Origin: Bacillota bacterium
Lineage (GTDB): Bacteria; Bacillota; Clostridia; Christensenellales; SZUA-584
DNA length: 17,301 bases
Direction: 5' to 3'
NCBI GenBank assembly: GCA_023441905.1
Contig: JAEZNC010000084.1
Location: 1 to 17,301 of the forward strand
Shown: positions 13,943 through 17,301 of the stretch, in pieces
Layout: each line of letters starts with the position of its first letter
How positions within the stretch are numbered: the stretch's first letter is position 1
Translations under genes and position numbers: made by a program
The notes under the pieces: model-generated
Told to the model about the DNA's origin: nothing
What the model saw: the letters and a program-made list of their open reading frames with translations, nothing else
Databases searched by the model: none

Positions 13943-14812
13943 ATGAATAAAAACATGACATCGCCGACTGTGCTCAAAGCGCTTATGGAGAAATACCATG
14001 TGTCTCCTTTAAAAAGGTTCGGCCAAAATTTTTTAATCGACGGCAATATTGCCGATAACATCGCGCACGCTGCCGCTCCGGAAGGCGTATGCGTTTTGGA
14101 AATTGGCCCCGGCATGGGCGCGCTCACGAGCCGCCTGCTCGAGCGGGCGGAGGTTGTGGCCGCGTATGAAATCGATTCGGGCCTGGCAGAGGCGCTGCGT
14201 GACATGTTCGCGGATGAACCGCGGTTTCGTCTCTATCATCAGGATTTTTTGAAGGCGGATTTGATCGGTGATCTTGATTCTGTCTGTCATAACAAAGATG
14301 TTTATGTGGCGGCCAATTTGCCTTACTACATCACCTCTCCCTGCATCATGAAACTTGTGGAGTCAAAACTCAGCATTGTATCAATCACGGTGATGGTGCA
14401 AAAAGAAGTAGCTGAGCGGCTCTGTGCGAAGCCGGGCAGCAAAGACTATGGCGCAATCACAGCCGCCGTCTCATATTTTGCGCAGCCGAAGCTGCTTTTT
14501 AATGTGTCGTCCGGCTGTTTCTATCCGAAGCCGGACGTGGCATCATCTGTGGTTCAGCTCACTGTCAGCCGGGGCGAACAGGATGGTGATGCCGATGCCT
14601 ATCTCAAAACGGTAAAGGGTTTGTTTGCCCAACGGCGAAAAACGTTAAAAAGCAATTTGAGGCAAAGTTTCGGCATTTCGGCAGAGTTCGCGCAGCAGCT
14701 GCTTAAAGAGGCCGGGATTGATGAAAACGCAAGAGCCGAAATGCTAAGCGTCAACCAGTTTATACAAATGTCCATAATTCTAAAAGAACATATCGAAAAT
14801 TTTTCAGAATAG
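13943..14812 (+). CDS. rsmA: 16S rRNA adenine dimethyltransferase RsmA (KsgA)
   Basis: Dimethylates two adjacent adenines in the 3'-terminal hairpin of 16S rRNA during late 30S assembly, using S-adenosylmethionine. The length of 289 residues is normal. Visible signatures: KRFGQNFLID near the N terminus, the SAM-binding motif I EIGPGMGALTSRLL, motif II with the acidic YEIDSGL, the catalytic NLPYYITSP motif IV, and the C-terminal KRR-containing RNA-binding domain (LFAQRRKTLKSNLRQ). ATG 13943 coincides with the predicted transcription start; a second in-frame ATG at 13955 also fits the family. Neither has a Shine-Dalgarno sequence, so the mRNA is probably leaderless. Transcription probably runs to the terminator at 14996. 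Confidence 0.95.
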   Translation: MNKNMTSPTVLKALMEKYHVSPLKRFGQNFLIDGNIADNIAHAAAPEGVCVLEIGPGMGALTSRLLERAEVVAAYEIDSGLAEALRDMFADEPRFRLYHQDFLKADLIGDLDSVCHNKDVYVAANLPYYITSPCIMKLVESKLSIVSITVMVQKEVAERLCAKPGSKDYGAITAAVSYFAQPKLLFNVSSGCFYPKPDVASSVVQLTVSRGEQDGDADAYLKTVKGLFAQRRKTLKSNLRQSFGISAEFAQQLLKEAGIDENARAEMLSVNQFIQMSIILKEHIENFSE

Positions 14813-14872
14813 CAGGAAAAAAGGTTTATATGTAGAAATAACCAATATGCCTGAAGATTAAGGTTTATAAAA

Positions 14873-14965
14873 ATGCAAGATGACGATACGATTCCGTCAA
14901 AGATTGTAAACAGAACCTCTGGTCAACCGTTTTTATTTGAAACACCAGCAGGCGTGAAGGGCTAA
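14873..14965 (+). CDS. Possible 30-residue peptide
   Basis: A short ORF (beginning MQDDDTIPSKIV, ending ETPAGVKG) between rsmA and its terminator. The upstream AAGG (14860-14863) is a weak, slightly distant ribosome site. The sequence AAGGTTTATA occurs twice, at 14821-14830 and 14860-14869, the second copy just before this ORF. I do not recognise the peptide. It may be chance, and coding is unproven. Confidence 0.22.
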   Translation: MQDDDTIPSKIVNRTSGQPFLFETPAGVKG

Positions 14966-14995
14966 TAAGCTTTTTGCACAAAAGATACACAGCAT

Positions 14996-15027
14996 AAAGG
15001 GCGGGCTATCCCCGCTCTTTGTGTTTA
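14996..15027 (+). terminator. Terminator of the rsmA unit
   Basis: Stem AAAGGGCGGG / CCCGCTCTTT (14996-15005, 15011-15020), ten pairs with one G-U, loop CTATC, followed by GTGTTT. The T tract is modest, but the stem is strong and precedes the convergent region. Confidence 0.65.
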
Positions 15028-15462
15028 AAGAAAAGAACGCGCCGGCGTCACCCTTCGGTATTCTCAAAACATCTCAATGTCATCATAATCACTCATTCAT
15101 GTTCATTCGATTGCGCATTAAGCAGCGACGAGACGGCTGAAACGCTGGCAGTATTTGCAGCGTAAATTCGCAGCTTCGCAATCTCGTCGGTCACACGCCG
15201 ATATGATCTGGTGCGGCTTTATAGTTGTTGTAAACAATTGAGCTTGGGCAACGCCGCGATGAGTTGATCATAAGAAACCGAGGCTACTGCTTATACAGCT
15301 TGAGGCAAATTGCAGCCGCGAAAATTTCAATGATAAGCCGGATCAATCGGCTGGGCACGCAGCACGGAGAATAATCGATCGGCTGGCAGTCTGTAATCAT
15401 TCTTGTGTGTGATGGTATATTGCGGAAACACAAACGACTTTAATTCGGAATATTCCGGCAAA
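15028..15462. other. Convergent intergenic region, possible decayed minus-strand ORF
   Basis: No intact gene. On the minus strand, one frame from about 15450 to 15100 shows protein-like stretches (KSFVFPQYTITHKNDYRLPA, SVSYDQLIAALPKLN, TDEIAKLRIYAANTASVSAV) broken by three stop codons in the same frame. It could be the remnant of a gene, but I cannot name a family and chance is possible. Confidence 0.25.
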
Positions 15463-15489
15463 CAAAAAGGACGAGCCTGCCTCGTCCTT
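15463..15489 (-). terminator. Terminator of the minus-strand operon
   Basis: Perfect 9-bp stem AAGGACGAG / CTCGTCCTT (15467-15475, 15481-15489), loop of five. Read on the minus strand, it is followed by TTTTTGTTTG. It lies 25 bases after the stop of the YvlD-like gene. Confidence 0.88.
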
Positions 15490-15514
15490 GAACAACGGAT
15501 GTTTGTTATGTGGT

Positions 15515-15871
15515 TTATCTGGCTTTTACCGCCGCTCTGATGGCTCTTACACAGTCGTCCGCGAGCATAATAATGAGAGAAACGAGCAGCATGGCCCAGA
15601 AGCCCGCCGTGATGGGGCCGCCGACGATCGCGTTGGCAATCACAAGAGAGAGCAGATTCGCAAAGACGCTGGCGACACCGAGCGTAATGATATTGAACGG
15701 CAGTGCAATCATCACAAATATCGGCCGAAGCACCATGTTGACAAGCGCAAGCATCAGTGCGGCCCACAAGGCTGTGAGCGCCGTGCCGGGCAGCAGACCG
15801 ATTGCCGATGCGCCGAGCAGTATGAGATAGTACAAGACCACTTTGATCGAATATCGTATTAAGAATTTCAT
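15515..15871 (-). CDS. YvlD-like membrane protein (phage holin 4_2 family)
   Basis: A 118-residue integral membrane protein with about four hydrophobic segments: residues about 8-27, 30-50, 53-75 and 82-105. The motifs LVNMVLRPIFVMIALPFNIITLG and a late GFWAMLLVSLIIM are typical of the family Pfam names Phage_holin_4_2, which includes B. subtilis YvlD. These are chromosomal envelope proteins and not phage lysis proteins; their biochemical role is unknown. I chose ATG 15871 because GAGGTG (15883-15878) is six bases upstream on the minus strand. The alternative GTG at 15880 lies inside that ribosome site, though it would give a GTGA overlap with the preceding gene. It is the last gene of the operon, followed by a strong terminator. 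The association with a YvlB-like protein suggests a cell-envelope stress operon. Confidence 0.88.
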   Translation of the reverse strand: MKFLIRYSIKVVLYYLILLGASAIGLLPGTALTALWAALMLALVNMVLRPIFVMIALPFNIITLGVASVFANLLSLVIANAIVGGPITAGFWAMLLVSLIIMLADDCVRAIRAAVKAR

Positions 15872-15876
15872 ATCTT

Positions 15877-16152
15877 TCACCTCAGCAGCAATCTGACTCT
15901 GACGCTTGCGTCTTTAGACCGAACATCCACGTCGGCGAGGTCTAACGGGCCGTAGTCTTTTATCTGAGCAATAATCTGTTCGATAAAGCTCATCGCTGCC
16001 TGCACCTTTTGACTCGTGAACTGGAACAGCGACAGCAGATCGGCAATACCTTCGATCACTTCGGCTAAGCATCTGAAGGGGAATATGACGATGATCGGAA
16101 AGAAGCCGATACGCACGGTGGCGATCACAAGGCTGTTCTTTCTAATCGACAT
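15877..16152 (-). CDS. Small membrane-associated protein with SHOCT-operon C-terminal motif
   Basis: A 91-residue protein I do not recognise by name. A hydrophobic stretch at about residues 10-32 (VIATVRIGFFPIIVIFPFRC) may insert in or lie against the membrane. An amphipathic helical region follows, and the C terminus is LADVDVRSKDASVRVRLLLR. That end resembles the end of the protein encoded just upstream (VNVDVGDDVQGAKVRVYVD): both have V-D-V, a short acidic turn, then V-R-V. It may be a membrane-tethered relative of the same C-terminal domain. I chose ATG 16152 because AAGGTG lies seven bases upstream; the longer frame to 16239 is an antisense-like extension within the preceding gene. It overlaps that gene by 11 nt and the next gene's ribosome site. 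Confidence 0.7.
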   Translation of the reverse strand: MSIRKNSLVIATVRIGFFPIIVIFPFRCLAEVIEGIADLLSLFQFTSQKVQAAMSFIEQIIAQIKDYGPLDLADVDVRSKDASVRVRLLLR

Positions 16153-16552
16153 ATACTCGCACCTTCGCCCCTTGCACGTCATCGCCGACATCCACATTGA
16201 CAAGTTCTTCGCTGATTTCGCCGTCTTCAAAAAGCTCAATCAGCTCTTTTAAATTGATTTCGTCAAGATTGATACCTTGCTCTCCCAATTCCTTCTTCAC
16301 ATCTTTGGGGATAAAGGTCATCAGCCCGACGGCCGTTTTGGCAAGCGCGAGCGGAACATTGACATTCACACGGGCGCGTTCCTTATTGTCCGGGTCTTTC
16401 ACATCCACACGGACACGTAGCATCGAGTTTTTCTTTCTTTGTTTTTTGGCGGGCATCTCGGTTCCCATGGCCGACAGCAGCTTTTCACCGTCTTCGGGAG
16501 AAATCTTTCCTTCACGTACCATTTCCAGTACCTTTAAAATTTCTTCGTTCAT
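16142..16552 (-). CDS. SHOCT-like domain protein (YvlB/LiaX N-terminal type)
   Basis: A 136-residue cytosolic protein. Residues 1-30 (NEEILKVLEMVREGKISPED...LLSAM) form the SHOCT-like helical hairpin found at the N terminus of B. subtilis YvlB and enterococcal LiaX. A basic linker follows (KKQRKKN), then LRVRVDVKDPDNKERARVNV and VPLALAKTAVGLM, and an acidic C terminus ending VDVGDDVQGAKVRVYVD. It lacks the beta-helical DUF4097 domain of full YvlB, so it is a short form. Such proteins belong to antimicrobial-peptide and membrane-stress operons in Bacillota; the mechanism here is unknown. The ribosome site is GAGGT, eight bases before the ATG. The gap to the upstream DUF2089 gene is 19 bases and to the downstream gene there is an 11-nt overlap. 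Confidence 0.82.
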   Translation of the reverse strand: MNEEILKVLEMVREGKISPEDGEKLLSAMGTEMPAKKQRKKNSMLRVRVDVKDPDNKERARVNVNVPLALAKTAVGLMTFIPKDVKKELGEQGINLDEINLKELIELFEDGEISEELVNVDVGDDVQGAKVRVYVD

Positions 16553-16571
16553 TATTGTTTACCTCAGCTTT

Positions 16572-16949
16572 CTATAATAAATTTTTTAATAACTCAGCGG
16601 CCTGATCGGCATTGATTTCTCCGTTTTCCAATCTGAACAATATCCGGCGGCGCTCTTCTTTAATTTCGTCGGAGGAAGCGCTGCTTTTGAGGCCTAATCG
16701 CTCAAGAACGGCATCGAGCCGGCCGCGAACTGTGGGGTAAGAAATGCCGAGTTCTTTTTCGACATCTTTGATGCTGCCCCGGCATTTTAGGAACGTAAGA
16801 ATAAAAAGTGTATCATCGTTGCTCAACTCGCAAAAATCGCAGCCTGTAAAATGTCCGCCGAGCTCGCTTGCGCACTTTTGGCAAGTGAGCCTCGTGATTT
16901 CATATTGACCGCCGCAAACGGGGCATGCGGAAGGTGCTTTGTGCTTCAT
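16572..16949 (-). CDS. DUF2089 family zinc-ribbon/HTH regulator with C-terminal SHOCT-like motif
   Basis: A 125-residue protein and first gene of the operon. The N-terminal zinc ribbon has C9-P-V-C12 and C23-Q-K-C26, with an extra C37-D-F-C40 pair. Residues about 45-85 form a helix-turn-helix (GSIKDVEKELGISYPTVRGRLDAVLERLG), the diagnostic block of DUF2089. The C terminus (RRRILFRLENGEINADQAAE, then LLKNLL) matches the SHOCT-like hairpin that opens the next protein. It is probably the transcriptional regulator of its own operon; the two direct repeats upstream of the promoter are candidate targets. The start is supported by AGAGGAG, eight bases before the ATG, and by a near-consensus promoter 31-59 bases upstream. 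Confidence 0.88.
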   Translation of the reverse strand: MKHKAPSACPVCGGQYEITRLTCQKCASELGGHFTGCDFCELSNDDTLFILTFLKCRGSIKDVEKELGISYPTVRGRLDAVLERLGLKSSASSDEIKEERRRILFRLENGEINADQAAELLKNLL

Positions 16950-16979
16950 GGTTATGACTCCTCTTAATTTTATGTATTA

Positions 16980-17008
16980 TTTATACTGCTAAAAATTAAT
17001 AATGTCAA
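16980..17008 (-). promoter_or_regulatory. Near-consensus promoter of the DUF2089-YvlD operon
   Basis: On the minus strand: TTGACA (17008-17003), 17-bp spacer, TATAAA (16985-16980). Predicted start about 16973, giving a 24-nt leader containing AGAGGAG. Confidence 0.8.
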
Positions 17009-17015
17009 TAGTAAA

Positions 17016-17051
17016 ATTAATATAATTAATTTAATAATTAATATAATTAAT
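17016..17051. repeat. Two identical 15-bp direct repeats upstream of the operon promoter
   Basis: ATTAATATAATTAAT at 17016-17030 and again at 17037-17051, 21 bp apart start to start, about two helical turns. Each copy is itself nearly palindromic (ATTAAT-ATA-ATTAAT). They cover about -43 to -78 relative to the predicted start, a position typical for activator sites or an AT-rich UP element. Confidence 0.5.
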
Positions 17052-17074
17052 ATTAATATCGCGAATTATTAAAA

Positions 17075-17125
17075 GTGTTGTAATCGAGGATGCAACACAC
17101 CATTCTAATATAATGAATAGAATGG
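17075..17125. repeat. Two adjacent inverted repeats
   Basis: GTGTTG / CAACAC (17075-17080, 17093-17098) and CCATTCTA / TAGAATGG (17100-17107, 17118-17125), both perfect, one base apart. They lie between the divergent promoters at 16980-17008 (minus) and 17233-17261 (plus). There is no good T tract after them. Their function is unknown. Confidence 0.4.
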
Positions 17126-17232
17126 CTTTGGAAACGGTGCTGACGGGTGTCTGGATTAGTGGCTCACAGCCATGGGTGGTAATGCATATATATAAGGATG
17201 TGTTTTTTTCTGAAAAAGGGCGAATAAAAGCG

Positions 17233-17261
17233 TTGACAAGTGGTAGGGTGTTTGGTAAGAT
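17233..17261 (+). promoter_or_regulatory. Strong outward promoter, possibly for a stable-RNA operon
   Basis: Perfect TTGACA (17233-17238), 17-bp spacer, TAAGAT (17256-17261). Predicted start about 17268. The last 34 bases are GC-rich with no ribosome site or start codon, as expected of an rRNA or tRNA leader, but the transcript lies outside the window. An in-frame stretch open from ATG 17113 to the edge has no ribosome site and is probably chance. Confidence 0.55.
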
Positions 17262-17301
17262 ATTTGAGCGCTCGCAAGACGGGAGAGCGGAAAAACGGCG
17301 G

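Noticed and set aside
15327..15767. Minus-strand 146-codon frame across the YvlD-like gene and its terminator
   Set aside because: It is an alternative frame of the YvlD-like gene and passes through a perfect terminator stem; no ribosome site.
15515..15871. Phage lysis holin or prophage remnant
   Set aside because: The Phage_holin_4_2 name is misleading; this is a YvlD-type chromosomal protein in a stress operon, with no phage genes nearby.
17113..17301. Open frame of 63 codons from ATG 17113 to the right edge
   Set aside because: No ribosome site, unusual amino-acid content, and it runs through a strong promoter; the frame may simply be open by chance.

Overview
The window reads as chromosomal DNA of a Gram-positive bacterium of the Clostridia type (Bacillota) with roughly 50% GC. 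The signs are strong AGGAGG-like ribosome sites, two TTG starts (prs, ftsH), an ANTAR regulator, the neighbourhood mnmE-mnmG / tilS-hpt-ftsH / rsmA, and a DUF2089 / SHOCT-like / YvlD membrane-stress operon. Genus cannot be fixed from the sequence. No phage, transposon, CRISPR array or tRNA gene is visible.

Layout. (1) 1-3640, plus: the 3' part of a MecA-type penicillin-binding protein, then a GNAT acetyltransferase, an FlK-like hotdog thioesterase and a PHP phosphoesterase, tightly packed. (2) 3659-4710: a divergent PRPP synthetase with its own promoter and a TTG start. (3) 4821-5565: an ANTAR antiterminator with a degenerate receiver, preceded by a promoter and a terminator hairpin in its own leader. 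(4) 5864-11032: tRNA and purine housekeeping genes mnmE, mnmG, tilS and hpt. mnmE and mnmG act together on wobble uridine-34, TilS makes lysidine-34, and Hpt salvages purines using the PRPP that Prs makes. (5) 11075-13106: ftsH with a strong promoter and a strong terminator. (6) 13107-13942: a compact non-coding-rich segment. It holds a leader with mutually exclusive terminator and antiterminator pairings upstream of an orphan 92-residue protein, two bidirectional terminators, and a consensus minus-strand promoter that would start a small RNA exactly at a 5' hairpin. (7) 13943-15020: rsmA, apparently leaderless, and a possible 30-codon ORF. (8) 15021-15462: a convergent, mostly empty region. 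(9) 15463-17051, minus: a four-gene operon of DUF2089 regulator, SHOCT-like protein, small membrane protein and YvlD-like membrane protein, with a near-consensus promoter and two identical 15-bp direct repeats 21 bp apart upstream of it. (10) 17052-17301: hairpins and a strong outward plus-strand promoter that may serve a stable-RNA operon outside the window.

The best candidates for undescribed biology are the RNA elements: the ANTAR-gene leader attenuator (4821-4914), the leader at 13107-13313 with its orphan protein, and the minus-strand small RNA at about 13668-13760. Promoters, terminators and RNA pairings were found by eye; no search or folding program was run.
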